Positions 1 through 12,402 of a stretch of DNA of 64,000 nt are shown here, piece by piece. Each line of letters opens with the position of its first letter. The stretch's first letter is position 1. Source of the DNA: Berberis thunbergii (taxonomy: Eukaryota > Streptophyta > Magnoliopsida > Ranunculales > Berberidaceae); the NCBI GenBank assembly GCA_003290165.1, contig QNQO01000817.1:124001-188000 (forward strand), given 5' to 3'. Under the pieces are notes generated by a model. The model had not been told where the DNA came from, ran no database searches, and saw only the letters and a program-made list of their open reading frames with translations. The position numbers and the translations under genes were made by a program.

Positions 1-848
1 TCCGCTTTTCACAGCCCACTTCTGGCAGAGTTTTCAGCAAGCTATGGGTACTAGATTGGACATGAGTACAGCTTATCATCCACAGACAGATGGCCAATCT
101 GAGCAAGTGAATCAGGTAGTGGAAGACATGCTTAGAGCATGCATTTTAGACTTTGGGGGCAGTTGGAAAGATCACTTACCGTTATGCGAGTTTGCGTACA
201 ATAACAACTACCATGTAAGTATTGGCATGGCACCGTTTGAGGCACTCTACGGACGACCGTGTAGGTCCCCTGTTTGTTGGGCAGAGATTGGAGAGTCAGT
301 TGTGATGGGGCCAGATGTGATCAGAGAAAACTACTGAGAAGATTGAACTGATTAGAGTGCGGTTGTTGACAGCCCAGAGTAGACAGAAGAGTTACGCTGA
401 TAGGAGGCGTAAGGAGTTGGAGTTTGATGTTGGTGACAGGGTTTTTTTCTGAAAGTTTCCCCGATGCGCGGAGTTGTTAGGTTTCGAAGTCGTGGGAAAC
501 TTGCACCGAGGTATGTAGGGCCATATGAGATTACTGAAAGGATCGGACCAGTGGCCTACAGATTGGCTTTGCCACAGAGTATGTCATGTATCCACGATGT
601 GTTTCACGTATCCATGTTGCGAAAGTGTTTGGCAGACCCGTCACAGATTATAGAGCCTGCTGAGTAGAGATTGCGGATGAGTTGACGTATCCAGTGAGAC
701 CAGTAGCCATTGTTGATGATGATGTGAAACAACTTCGTCGGAGGATAGTGAAGTTAGTGAAGGTTCAGTGGAGCCATCGAGCGGGTGATGTGACTTGGGA
801 GCTGGAGGACCAGATGAGACAGAAATACCTCGAGTTTTTTGCCTAGGT
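1..848 (+). pseudogene. Tekay/Del-type chromovirus pol, 3' end (integrase and chromodomain), decayed
   Basis: This is the C-terminal part of a Ty3 polyprotein that runs in from before the window. The first frame gives the end of the integrase core, including the STAYHPQTDGQSE stretch with the catalytic Glu. Next come the basic region with a GDRVF motif (about 420-450), the VGPYEITERIGPVAYRLALP motif typical of the Ty3 integrase C-terminus (500-575), and a chromodomain-like tail ending in QKYLEFFA at about 845. The reading frame is broken three times: one extra A near 330, a lengthened T run near 447-453, and a further shift near 665 that creates a stop. The chromodomain tail and the LTR that follows place it among plant chromoviruses of the Tekay/Del group (inference from motifs). 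It cannot be functional. Confidence 0.9.
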
Positions 849-876
849 TTTCTTGTCGTGGCTTTTGTCTGATCTC

Positions 877-898
877 GAGGACGAGATCTCTTTTAAGG
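877..898 (+). other. polypurine tract of the Tekay/Del-type element
   Basis: The stretch contains GAGGACGAGATCTCTTTTAAGG immediately before the LTR start TGTGTATG. The same GGACGAGAT...TTTTAAGG arrangement precedes LTR starts elsewhere in this window. It is the expected plus-strand priming site. Confidence 0.75.
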
Positions 899-3372
899 TG
901 TGTATGATGTGAGACCTGTGGTTTAAAAAAAAGATTTTTTTATAGGGCGGGGTGTACTCAGCAAAGGTGGTGGGGGCACATAGCCACCCACCCCTTTAAA
1001 ACAGAACGACCCCCCCCTTTCTTCTTCTTCTCTCTTTTCCCTCTTTTTCTTTCTTTTCTTTTCGCCCAGCGAGCGACGCAGCGAGCTCCTCACCATTTCT
1101 CCAGCGGATTTTCAGTGATTTTGGGTGATTTCTTCCCCAATCTCACCTCCTCCTCCTCCTCCTCCTCGGTTCGTCCTCTCCTCTCTCCCCTATGTATTTC
1201 TTAGTTGTTTTTTTTCAAAAAAAAAAAATAGTTTTCTTTTGGGTTGGGTTTGATCGGTGTCCATAGCTCCGATCAGCCGTGTTGGGGCCTTGGTGGCGTC
1301 TTTGGGAGCCCTTAGAACCGACATGCAAGGTTGTTTTGGGGTTGGCAAATTTTTTTTTCAAAAAAATCAGGGTGCATGTTTGTTTGGAGGGTTCCTCGAC
1401 GTGAAACCGGGCTTTGGGTGCGTGGGTGAGTCTCATTTTCGTGACTCTGAGTGTCCTTAGACTCTTTTGTGGGTTGTTGCGCAGTTTGGTAGCGATCAGA
1501 CCGGAGTAGGGAGGGTTTCGGCGCGTTTTCGCCAAACTTTGGGTTTCGGCGGGGTGGTTGCCGATTTCCTATTGCCTGTAAGTTTTCCTTTCAGTCATGC
1601 GCAGCTTGTATTTATTTATTTATTTCAGTTTTCGGCTAGTTTGCTCATTTTCGAGTCCGCCTTGCAGTTTTAGAATTTTCGTGGCCCCGCATTCGTGGTA
1701 TTGCGTGTTTGGAGCTTCGACCGGTAGGAATTGGGTTTTGAAAATCCATTCCGCCAGGTGAGTGGAACTATAATATTTATTTTGATAAAATAATTACTTG
1801 AAATTCTGAAATGAATTTTTACAGTTTACCGTCAATTGTGTAGAATTGTACCCAAATCCGAAATTCGGAGTTTTCAGATATTTCGAGGATTGTGTTAGTT
1901 ATGTGTGAATGAATTATGCATTGGATTTTTGGAAAGCATGACACTTGAATGAAATCGAATAGTAATTTTGGTGTTATTAGGCTTTGGTGTAATGACATGA
2001 GACTTGTATGCTTTGTTTTCGAGTTTGCATAGACTATCATGTTTTACCGTGAATTTTCGAGTCTTGAGCATGTATGATAATCGACTCGAATAAATTTATT
2101 GTGGTGATTTGGGTCATGTTGGGACCCTGGCATAGTCGTGATTTTATAAAATTGCCGAATTGTTTATGATTGCACGTTTGTACATTTGGTTATGTACAGA
2201 CTTGTCATTTGTGCATGTGGATAGTAGTATAAGTGTCTTTACCCCGCTATAATGCCTGTTTGCCGATGCTTAGGAGCTTGTTCGCATCGTGAGTTGGTTG
2301 GTGCTTGAGATGACTCGCACCTGACATTGTGAACGCTACTGCATGTGGCAAGCTTGCTGAGGTGCGGTGAGCTCCCGCACGCACTTGCCACTATAGAGTG
2401 CAGTAGGACGGGTCCCGGAGGACGTGCTTTGGAGATTACTCGCTTTCCCTCCCAGCGCACTTGATTTGGGTTATGTTAGGTTGGCCGTGTTAGGCCAGTC
2501 GTTCGGGATGTTTGAGTTTGTATCCTGGCAGATGGCACCCCATTAGGATACAAACAAGCCCGAAGTGGTTTTGGTGCACGTTGTGGGATGTGTCTGGGTG
2601 AGACACATTCGTAGGGTATGCGGATACCTATGATATGAGACACTTATACAGACTTATACAGGATTTTACCGGATTTTTGGTTTCAACCTAATTGCTATAC
2701 ATAGGAGGCTAGGAGGAATTATGAGATTGATTCATTTCCATTGCTTGATATTTACCATGTTGAATCACGTGTAATAATCGACATATAATAAACTGGTAGT
2801 TATTGTTGAATCTGAAATATTTGTGTTGTTGCTGAACTTAGAAACATTATCCTTAGAGTCACGGTGTGATTTAGACTTTAGAACTTGTTGTTTATTTATT
2901 GTTGTCTGGCATGAATTTTTCTTGTATAGTATTCCATTATTTGTATTTAGTTCGCTCGCACCAGCTAGCTTTGTGCTTTGCTGACCCCGCAAGGGGTGTG
3001 CTTCTATTGGAGTGCAGGCAGTGTTGGAGTTCCTGCTGATCGTGGCGCGTAGGCCCCGGTTTTCGTTGTAGGAGCGTTTTGTGCTTTTTGGTTGTGTCCA
3101 CCCTGTATGGGTATGCTTTGCTTCCTCTGTGTTTCAGATGTACTATATGGTTAAACTAAATGTTTGTATACTGGTTTTGTCGCCATGACTCTGGCGGGGC
3201 GAATCAAATATATATCTATTTTGTTCAAACTTTAGCGTAGTTTTATTTCCGTTTGTTTATCGTATCAAGAATGTGTTATATTATGATGTTGTAGCCGGTT
3301 ACGATCCGCCTGTGTGCGTGGTAGTTCACGCATCGGCACGCTGCGATTCCCGTGGCGGGTCGGGGCGTGACA
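899..3372 (+). repeat. 3' LTR of the Tekay/Del-type chromovirus
   Basis: The LTR is about 2.47 kb. It begins TGTGTATGATGTGAGACC directly after the polypurine tract and ends TCGGGGCGTGACA, giving TG...CA termini. The ORFs inside it are short and look accidental. A pyrimidine-rich block with CTT and CTC repeats lies at 1,010-1,185 and probably belongs to the transcribed leader. The following five bases CTAGC could be one target-site copy, but the 5' LTR is outside the window, so this is untested. Confidence 0.8.
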
Positions 3373-4299
3373 CTAGCCAAGTGAGTATTTTACAAGTTTG
3401 AACGAGGTGGAGTTAGTGCGGTGGTTGCGACTACGTGGCCACTAATGCTGGAAATAGTCAAGCATGTACATCGATTGCGAACTCTCAGGATCGTGGTTGC
3501 GCATGGCATTCGAGGAGGAGGTGTACTCCGAGATGTTGTGGACCAGTGGATATATTGTAGGATGTGTGATGATTTGCGCCAAATGTAGAGATTGTTGGGA
3601 TAATGTTGGCTTGAATAGTCCACATCAAGTAAGGAGGAGTCGTTACTAAGATTTATAAGAAAGTGGTCCACTATCTAATAGAAACGATGCATTTTAAGGA
3701 AAACCCCACATCACCAAGGCTTGGATGGAAGGCCCATTGTAGTGGTGTTTAAGTTGGGGACAATATTGTCGTTATGTATAACGAACCAAAGTGTGTGCAC
3801 GTGCCTAACACGCCAACATCCACAACCTGGATATTTTTTAAATAACTTGCCTTATCGAACCCTTCTTCGGGGAAATGACGGTTGCCCATTTGGGTTGAGG
3901 TGGTGTGTTCACCATCCGGTTATGAGTTCACCACCTCTCCACCTCATTCAATCATGGAGGCACTATCCTCTAAATATGAGAAGAGGAAGGCGGCTCAATA
4001 CCCTAATACATAATCATTCCAAATTGCATCCACCAATTCCCTAAAAATACAGCTAACTTGCAGTTGCATGCTCTGGGGTATTACTAAAAAGGTTCTTAAG
4101 TACTTGATTCAATTTCTAATGTTGAACAATGCACGATAGAAATTGAATTATCCAATTTTTATTTTGGATTAGCATTGTTTATTTCAAAATGTGTTGGTGA
4201 GCACATGGTATTTACCTTTGAGACATAAATGCTAATATCATATTGAGAGCCGCCATAACTTGACACAAGGAAGATATTTGATCCCATTGCTATCTCATT
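3373..4299. other. intergenic, nothing assigned
   Basis: Several ORFs of 60-107 codons occur here, but none shows a recognisable motif or gene-like structure. It is probably the target DNA into which the chromovirus inserted. Confidence 0.4.
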
Positions 4300-4307
4300 G
4301 TTTATTT

Positions 4308-5370
4308 TAGGGCTAGGCATTTCAGACCGCCCAGACTGAATCGGTCCGAACTTGTCTGACCAGTCTAGTTTTTTAATAATATTTTAATCTTCAATCCTGT
4401 CCTCAGTTCAAATTTCCAAAACCCGTCGGTTACTCGGCTTGGGTATTTTTAAATTTTTTTATTTTTTATTCATTGGATTGGATCCAATGTGTGGCTGGCC
4501 TAGAGAAACTGAAACTTGTCCCATTAATGATCCCATATTCTCATCTTAACCCCAAGCCCATGTACATTTTCTATAAAGATCAATCAAAACCCACCACCAA
4601 TATCATCACTTCTTCACAGAAAACATAGAGACATGACCTCGGAGTCGATGACAAAGAAAAATGGATCAAAGCGCAATGACGATGTACAAACCCTCCTCTT
4701 CCCAGATCCTCTCCCTCACTCCAACTTTGACTCCTCCTCCAATGATCTTCCTTCGCTTCAATGTTGCCTCTGCCACTTCGATCTAAGTAAGGAAGTCTTC
4801 GTCCACCAATGGTTACAGTGGCCTTTTTTTTGTGGTTTTGACATTGGAAGTAGAAGTGCCGGTGGTGGTGATGAACATGAACAATATCATTCCACCTTAA
4901 GAAAAATATAGGTCATCTTCATCTACTTCATCAGCACTGTCGCACATCATACATCAACAACATCTTCAACCTGATTATATGTCTCAGATGTCACAAACTC
5001 AGTCTTTGCAACCATTGCTTCATCCTCAAACGAAATTTTTTGTACTGAAGCGTCCACTTTCAGACCAACAACATGCGACATTTCTTCGTTCGGTGAAGCA
5101 GAAGAGCCAATACAATCACACCTCTCGAATCTCTCATATTTAGCCATTTTATTTCTTTTCTAAAATGTGATTTTTAGGGTTTAATAGAAGAGGAGATGGT
5201 TTTGGGTGGATTTTTGGGAAATTGGCCCGACCCAAAGTATTTGTTAACCGGGACTCCGGTTAATCGGCCTCACCTGGTCTAGTTTTTGTCCTTGAAAATA
5301 AAATCCTAAAAGCTCGATATGATTTTTGGTTGACTTTTTTTGGCGGGTTAACCAGACCAACCCAACCCTA
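4308..5370. mobile_element. hAT-type non-autonomous transposon (1,063 bp)
   Basis: The element starts TAGGGCTAGGCATTTCAGACC and ends GACCAACCCAACCCTA. Perfect 8-bp target duplications GTTTATTT lie at 4,300-4,307 and 5,371-5,378. TAGGG termini with an 8-bp duplication fit hAT. The subterminal regions hold many CCGA/TCGG/ACCGG motifs. Two short ORFs lie inside: 92 codons at 4,633-4,911 (plus) and 66 codons at 4,947-5,147 (minus). Neither resembles a transposase that I recognise, so they may be a captured gene piece or remnants of the transposase N-terminus. Confidence 0.8.
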
Positions 5371-6030
5371 GTTTATTTTGAATGAAACATGAAAATCGAA
5401 GATTGTAACAACCAGTAGACTAATAACCATCACTCTTTTGGTAGTGATAGTTCAGTTGGAGGTAGAGCAGAGCTCTGGTGATGGTTGTGGGATGAGGTAG
5501 TGTTTTAGTTCAATTGATGATGTTGGAGGGACAATGAGGTGAGGTGGGGGCATGATAATGGTGGTTCGGGTTCAAATGAGTGGAAGAAAAGTTTGGTTAA
5601 GGAAGAATATGATAAAGGGGTTTTGAGTAGAATCCTTAAACTATCCTCGAGGTATGTTTTACACACACACACACACATACATATATCATTTAGGCATTAT
5701 GAAAATACTTGGGAGGCGCGTGCGAACATAATGGTTAGGACGGCACAACCTGCGTTGACCAAAAGGTGAAAAAGATTCATTAATATTTTAACAATTTGAT
5801 GTCGGATTCTAATTGGGTTATTATAGTGGGAGGATCGTACTAAATTACCTTTAAAAAGGGATGGAAAAATTCACTTTTGTTGTAATTTAAGATAAGCATT
5901 ACCAAGTTTATCAAAATATAAAATAATATAGCCAAATCACTATGTAATTCTTGTTTCTATATACATATGTACAAAAAAAAGAAGCTATCTTACAATAGCT
6001 TACAATCCCTTTTATAGCAATTTAGACTTA
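5371..6030. other. intergenic with a CA-rich microsatellite
   Basis: An (AC)n tract lies at about 5,660-5,677, followed by ATACATATAT. The rest is AT-rich with no gene. Confidence 0.45.
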
Positions 6031-6031
6031 A

Positions 6032-7270
6032 GATGAGGTGGACATCAACCACCCATGCATAAGGTGGTGATGCCACTTCAACACCCATATGTTGAAGAGG
6101 TAGACATCCAACATATTTCACAATGTTCTACAACACTTCCCTTGGATGTAGGGGTGGGCATCCATTTTCGTGATCCCGATTCCATCCCATTTTGTCTCAA
6201 TTTTTTGAGTTGTTTTGGGATTGATCAAACCAATCCTAGTCTCATCCTGGTCTAAAGTGGGATGAGATCGAGATAGAGATTTGCAATCACACCCATCCTG
6301 CCCATTCTCGAACTTATTTAAATAGAAACTTTAGTTTGAACATTTTAGGCCAAATAAAACCAATGAAAATTTATGTTTTTTTTACATTTTAGATTAATTA
6401 TATGACAATTATTCTTGTATAATATAGATGATGTTCAACATAAAGACAACATTGGCAAATTCAGAAACTTAACATGAAGTGGACATCAACCACTCATGCA
6501 TAAGGTGATGCTTCCACCTCAATACCCATATGTTGAGGAGGTGGACATCCACGATGTTCCACAAAGTTGTACAACACTCCTTAGATGTTCACCGCATGTT
6601 GTCTTGCTAAAATCTCTAATAGGAAAAATCAAAGTGAAAGAAATAAAAACAATGTGTATGTTATTTATAGACTTGTGCAACAATTAGGTTTCATCCTGAT
6701 CAAATGTTCCCCTTGATAAGCACAACAATTGAGGAGATTGTAAAACCGTCGTATTTTATTTCCACACAACGATTTCTGTAAATGGTAGTCAGTCTCACAT
6801 GCCTTCTGGAGTATGAGTATATCCTTGTGCAATACATGTTGTATTTCCACCATTGTTGTCTCGTTTTAAAAAAAATTCAATGAAACCCAGTAGGAAAAAC
6901 CTAGACAAATGTAATAAAAAATACAACATTCTTGAAAAACATGATCAATGTGCATAATATTGTCACATTAAAACCTTGACAAGAAAACTCAGTGGGATAA
7001 AACCGTGTCGAAGGAAAAATAGTACAACCACCAATTTTGCATACTTCAGAATGCTCCATGCGCATAATATTGCCTCATTAAAACCTTGACAGGAAAACTC
7101 AGTGGAATAAAATTTGTCGAAGGAAAAAAAGTAAAACGCACATAAATAAAATATAACAAACTTCTATATGATAAGCATACATCTAAATGCTTTCGTAGCA
7201 TACTTTTAGATGTACATTGGAGGGGTATAATTCTGGATACTCCCATTGATAATGATTCTCCCTCGTGATT
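6032..7270 (-). repeat. Ty1/copia LTR-region remnant with internal duplications
   Basis: This AT-rich stretch lies just downstream (minus sense) of the copia RNase H remnant and so where the 3' LTR is expected. On the minus strand it reads through forms of a GGTTTTATCCCACTGAGTTT-like segment twice (about 6,960-7,010 and 7,070-7,130), a sequence common in copia LTRs of plants. A separate duplication pairs 6,032-6,152 with 6,474-6,592, both containing GTGGACATCAACCAC. The exact LTR ends could not be fixed. Confidence 0.5.
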
Positions 7271-7282
7271 GTGCAACTTGAA

Positions 7283-7935
7283 AGACTTTGATGATTAAGT
7301 TGGCGCTAACCAATTGATGAAGAAATCTGCAAGGTTGTCACTATATTGAATCCACTTGACTTCAATCACATGGTTCTTCTAAAGCTCGTGTGGGTAGAAG
7401 AATTCTATTAGAATGTGTTCGTTCAATCTCCTTTGATAAACCTTATTGCATTTAAACAATACATGCAACATTGTCGTTATATATTATAGTCGACTGACCA
7501 ATAAATTTGTTTAATAAACCTCCAAGAAATAATTGCACTACAACTCATAAATACATAACCTGCTTGTAAGCAACTCTTAAAAGGGTCAAACGTAGAACCT
7601 GAATCTATTAGCCAACTAGCTGGAAATGGTTAGATTAATCACATTAATAAACTCATACAAATGATCCCACGAAGATATAAGTGCAACTTTATTCCAATAT
7701 CTACAAGTCGGTGCAAAACTATACTTTGCTAATATATATTATTATATTAGGTTATGCACTTGGTGCCAAATACAGCAATGAAACAATGTACCAATGATAC
7801 TCACATATGTTATTACAGGACCGAATATCCTTTAATTGGTTGATACAAATTTTTATTGAGATCTAAAGATCGGACAACCATGAATGTACTAAGTGGATGA
7901 AAGTTATCCATGTTAAAAGAGAAATGCTAGGAAAC
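7283..7935 (-). pseudogene. Ty1/copia reverse transcriptase-RNase H C-terminus, decayed
   Basis: Read on the minus strand through several frame changes, the segment gives the copia order. MVVRSLDLNKN lies near 7,890. A degraded YLSAIGALMYLAN-like block follows, then a region matching the RRHWNGIKHILRYLRG block near 7,670. After these come an AGYVF...ISWR stretch of the RNase H near 7,590-7,530 and a terminal SDNLADFF motif near 7,310. These are the conserved blocks of the copia RT C-terminus and RNase H. Many stops and shifts make it a fossil. No gag, protease or integrase was found upstream. Confidence 0.7.
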
Positions 7936-8119
7936 CATGTTTTGTAAACATGTTTTGCAACCAGGATGACGTGTCATGATCTGGAAAGAATGATGAAATC
8001 CCCAAAGATTTTATGTGTATCTCAAAATTGTAAAAAAACTCCTCTAACAATGCCACATCATCATGATTGCAAAACATGTTTATAAAACATGGTTTCCTAG
8101 CCTAAACATGGTTTCCTAG
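7926..8119. mobile_element. small fold-back element with long inverted ends
   Basis: The left end GCTAGGAAACCATGTTTTGTA and the right end, ACAAAACATGGTTTCCTAGC-like, are inverted copies that extend about 45 bp with few mismatches. The last 18 bp of the right end are repeated immediately afterwards (8,102-8,119). AAAT flanks both outer ends, too short to be a secure target duplication, so the superfamily is left open. Confidence 0.6.
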
Positions 8120-8484
8120 CAAATTTGCATCAGTTGTCTTAAACAATATTTACTAAAATAGTCATACTACATCCTTTCAAATCATATAAAACATGTCTTA
8201 ATTTCATGGAATAAGCATTTTTTTTTTTTTGCTTTAGACAAAGTAAATCCTTCAAGTGTAAATATATATATCTAGCAAGATAAACTCTTTAGGAATATCA
8301 AGTTATTAGAAACTTCAAGACTTTTGGAATGTAGTTATATCCATAATCGAGGAATATATTTCACAAAATAAAAATAAAAATGACGTGCATAAACTCTTGT
8401 GCCATAAGTCTCGTCTTATAACTAACAATTTCATTTAATTTTCTTAGAAATACTCATTTGAAACTAACAGTGTTTACACACTTA

Positions 8485-10056
8485 GGGGGTGTATTGTATA
8501 TGGATTCTTATGGAATTAATAAATAATTTGAAAAGTCCATGGACTCTTTAAATTGTCCACGGACTTCTGCTGATTTCTTAAATCCATAGACTTTTGCTAC
8601 AGACTTTCTAGAGATTTATGAAAATCCACGGACTTTGTATGAACGACTTTTACAGATTTCTAATTATTTGCAAGATAAAAAAGAAGTTGGTAATGACATA
8701 TCCTCTAACAAACCAAATATATTAGACATTAGAGAACAAGGCATGTATCTGACAAAAAAAAAAGATAACTAAGCAAGTAATGACATGAAATCGCAATCCA
8801 ACATTCAACAAAATCAAATCATTCAACACAACCAAATTAAAAATCATCACTTGCAAAATGAAATAAGTATTTAGCCTTGTGCATATAAAAAAGTATCAAA
8901 CTACATGACTTAAAATCCAAATGGCCTATAGCTTATTAGCTTTATGCATCCCTTTGTGCCCAAGTGATCTAGGGTAATGTTGTCAAAACAATCGTGCGCA
9001 GATGCTCTAAATGGACAATGTGGCATGACAGGCAATAAGTGCATAAGTTTCAAAGCACCTTTATGAAATTATGTAATTGTAGGAATTAAGTTTGAATGAA
9101 AACCTAAAAAATAATCCAAAATCATATACCTCCTACCACAACCAGTTATAATACCCAAGTATGGAGTTGCCAGTTTTGATAAATGTTCATTGAGAATTAC
9201 CATATCCACACATACCCCCCACCATGCTTATTACCTAACACATCCTATTAATAACCCTAACCCCCTAGCGAGCACAAAAGATACGTTGCAATTTTCTTAA
9301 TAGAAGTTTGTCGCAAGGCTTTTGCATTAGGAATCTAAAACCCTATAACTGCTATGCTGAGAGTACCCATCGTTTCCCATTCCTAGTTGGCGTAAAGGTG
9401 TTAGATTAAACATACCAAACTGATGCTATAAAAAAAATGAGACGGAGTTGTATCGAAAAGAAAAGGAAAGGTAGAAAAGAAAGACAGGGAAGTTATTTTC
9501 TCTCATCTTTGTACGACACAAAGTTGAGATAAGGGAAAGATGAGATTTAACATGAGAGAATGCAGATGGATTGGCCTAACTTTGTTGTGGTGGCGACCCT
9601 TGTGTCTGCAGAGGCACAACTTGTTGAAGAGGGTATGAAAATGGCTAGTCTTGATGAGAAGAAGAATGAGAAGAGACTAGTTACAGAGAATAAGAAGAAG
9701 ATGTGATAAAAGAGAGAGGGAGACTTTTTTTCACGATGAAATCTTTGATATGGAGGCTGCGAAACTATTGAACTTTGTTATTTATACCTAACACTACAAA
9801 ATCCATAAGAATCCATGATTTTTCAAATCCATAAATATGAATGATATTTTGAATACCCTAAAACTTTTGTGGACTTTCTGAAATCCATATTGAATACCCC
9901 TAGACTTTGTAGATTTCAGAAAGACTTTTTAAAATCCTGATTGAATACCCCTAGACTTTTGTGGACTTTTTAAAATCCAAATTGAATACACTTGGATTTT
10001 CAGAATCCATGGAATTTATTAAATTGGCCACAAAATTCAGATACAATACACCCCCC
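8485..10056. mobile_element. PIF/Harbinger-like non-autonomous transposon (about 1.57 kb)
   Basis: The termini are GGGGGTGTATTGTAT on the left and its inverse ATACAATACACCCCCC on the right, flanked by TTA at 8,482-8,484 and 10,057-10,059. G-rich termini with a 3-bp TTA duplication are the Harbinger signature. The subterminal regions are rich in scattered copies of a GACTTTT/AAAATCC motif (GGATTTTnAAAGTC type), particularly at 8,540-8,660 and 9,800-10,010. No transposase ORF is visible. The centre (about 8,700-9,780) is AT-rich and unidentified. Confidence 0.75.
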
Positions 10057-10395
10057 TTAAGTGTTTGCACTATAGATCCAAAGACACCACATTTCTCAAG
10101 GGAACTCAATTCCGCTTGGACAATATCTATCAATTTGCCCAATCATTTCATTTTGTTGACATTCATAGATTTTTCGTGGATGAGTATCATTATTTATATC
10201 ATGGCTCTTTGATATTTCAGTAGCTACCATATATATGAATACATCATCGATGATCATTTTTTTTAATTTCACATTTCTCCTTAATATATTGAAATCTCGT
10301 TATTATCAGGTACCCGATCTCCTTCGGGGGCTTTTCAAATCACTTGGGGGATATAATAATCACTTTTGGGTAATGAAGAAATTAGATTGCCAAAG
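10057..10395. other. intergenic, nothing assigned
   Basis: AT-rich sequence with two short, unremarkable ORFs and no recognisable motif. Confidence 0.4.
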
Positions 10396-10398
10396 GTG

Positions 10399-10500
10399 TA
10401 ATGGCACAGTGGTTGAACAGTGACAGATGATATCACTTGGTCAAAGGGTCGAACCCAACCGACGACATCTAGGATGGGAGGGGTTAAGGAATATAAAAAA
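10399..10500 (+). mobile_element. possible tRNA-derived SINE
   Basis: The sequence ATGGCACAGTGGTTGAAC resembles a pol III A box. About 30 bp later GGGTCGAACCC resembles a B box (10,446-10,456). An A-rich stretch follows at 10,490-10,502. No target duplication was seen. Confidence 0.4.
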
Positions 10501-10502
10501 AT

Positions 10503-10630
10503 ATAGATTTTTCAAACACGACCTCTTCTGGAACGCCATTTAATGGTACTTCTGGAGCGTCATGTAATGCTCCTTCTAGAATTGCATGACCTCATCTAGA
10601 ACGTTATGTAATGTTGCTTCTTGAGGTTGT
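10503..10630. repeat. degenerate short tandem repeats
   Basis: About four imperfect units of 25-30 bp follow each other, each built on CTTCTGGAACG...CATnTAATG. Confidence 0.45.
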
Positions 10631-11730
10631 ACAAGTTATGTAGGAGTTTCAAAAATCGCTTCTTCAGAAATTGAATATTTGAAACTTATATGTTCGCTAC
10701 GCTCCTCAACATGCAACAGACTCACTGGCTGCCATACTCAAACTTTGTCCTTAAGGGATACAAATTCGAACAGACGTATTCATAGTTTGTACATGTGATT
10801 GTCACTTTGGCTACATCATCATATGCATAATCTAAATAATTTATAATTGTCAGATGAGACAAAATTGAAATATTCGATGATAATTGACACCGTTCTAAAC
10901 CACTATATTGTTCTGTAAGAACTTGCTTGTGTCCCACCCAACGGTGAAAATATAATCTCATAAAACTGACATTGCAAATTAGTAGTAAAAATGTCACCAA
11001 CAAAAACTGACATTCTGCGTAACGGACTAATTCTAAGCAATTTCGCAGTATTCAATATTGCATTTTTCCCAAGCACTATGGAGTAGTCTAGAAACCTGGC
11101 AATTCTGCCTAAAGGATCCGAGGACGATCAATGTCAGCAACAGGAGAAGAAGTCGTTAACTTAGTATTGAGCCTCCCTCTTCTTGATTATTCTGGTGGGT
11201 TGAAATTTTCTCCATATTTAAGTGGTGTATACATGATAAAATTCAGTCAATTATTAGCACCACCATTAATGGTACTACCAAACACTACATGAGTCAAAAT
11301 AGAGACTATATTTTTATTCTAACTTGTGTTCCAACATGTATGATATTATGATGTGTGTGATGAGGGGTATGAAATTTAAACAAAATTTGAATTCCAAACA
11401 TGAAACGCTGCCATGAAAATTGTGTTTTTTTGTGAGACAACATCCACGAAATGTAATATATATCATGAAAACAATCATTAAAATTATACAACGAATAAAC
11501 TTTTGTTTGAATTATTTACCTCCAACTCTTTTGAATAGAAAGTTTGAACAACGAAGGTGAAAAAAATTACCCGAGTCTAATTTCGTGCTTAAATGCCCTT
11601 AGATAGAAGTGAAATGTAATAATCACGAATCGCTCAATTTATCGAAATTTCGTGCTAATAACGTATTGTAATTTAAGAAAAACATAACCAAGTCTATCTG
11701 AATATGAAATAATATAACCAAATAACTATG
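10631..11730. other. intergenic, nothing assigned
   Basis: AT-rich DNA. ORFs of 93 and 61 codons on the minus strand have no gene-like features. Confidence 0.4.
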
Positions 11731-11733
11731 TAA

Positions 11734-12166
11734 GAGCATCTCCAATGGTAAACGTTAAGGGTTTCTCTACTCCAACCACATCCCCTATTTTAACTTTTTC
11801 ATCATTATTTTAATATATCTTCAACTTTTTTTATATCAATTTAATTTCAATTATACTATTATTAATTTCAACTTAATATAATTATTAATTAGTTTCAATT
11901 ATATTATTAAATATATAAGAGGGGAAAGTATTATTATATATTAACTTAAATATTATTAAATATAATATTATTAATTTCAAATTAAAGAAGGAGGGAAAGT
12001 AGTTGAGAATTTATTTTATTATTAAATGAATTTTAGGGGATGATCAACTTCTCCATAAATTTATAGGAAAGTTGAGCCAAAAGCTATTATAGAGGATAGT
12101 TAAAGAAATGGTTGGAGGACTATTCTTTTCAATCATCCCCCTAAAATAGCATGATTGGAGATGTTC
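11734..12166. mobile_element. Tourist/Harbinger-type MITE (433 bp)
   Basis: The ends GAGCATCTCCAATGG and ATGATTGGAGATGTTC are inverted copies. TAA flanks both ends (11,731-11,733 and 12,167-12,169). The interior is very AT-rich. The GAGCATCTCCAA terminus is common to plant MITEs. Confidence 0.75.
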
Positions 12167-12236
12167 TAATCTTGTTCTTTTATCAAATAACTACGAAATT
12201 CTTTATCTTACATGGGTAGTTTGGGCCTTTCTCTTA

Positions 12237-12402
12237 CTTGAGCAGCCTAAACCACAGCAACAATCAGACTATCTGGAGCTCTCTCAAACCCTTCATATTG
12301 ACGCATTCAGAGGTCCTTGGATTGACAAAGTTGTTATAACTGCCATCTATTGTGACACCACACGACACAAGCTTGCTCTCGCCATTGAACAAAGGCTGTA
12401 AT
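12237..12402 (+). pseudogene. orphan exon-like ORF, unidentified
   Basis: An open frame begins after a possible splice acceptor around 12,240-12,245 and runs to a TAA at 12,400-12,402. The composition is protein-like: a Q/P-rich start, then SQTLHIDAFRGPWIDKVV and a stretch ending KLALAIEQRL. Sequence on both sides is AT-rich and non-coding, and no partner exon was found. It may be the last exon of a lost gene or a retained fragment. I do not recognise the family. Confidence 0.35.

Noticed and set aside
1215..1535. 106-codon minus-strand ORF in the first LTR
   Set aside because: It overlaps low-complexity LTR sequence and has no protein-like features.
6143..6310. Possible further hAT element starting TAGGGGTGGGCATCC
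   Set aside because: Only one end is visible; no matching right end or duplication.
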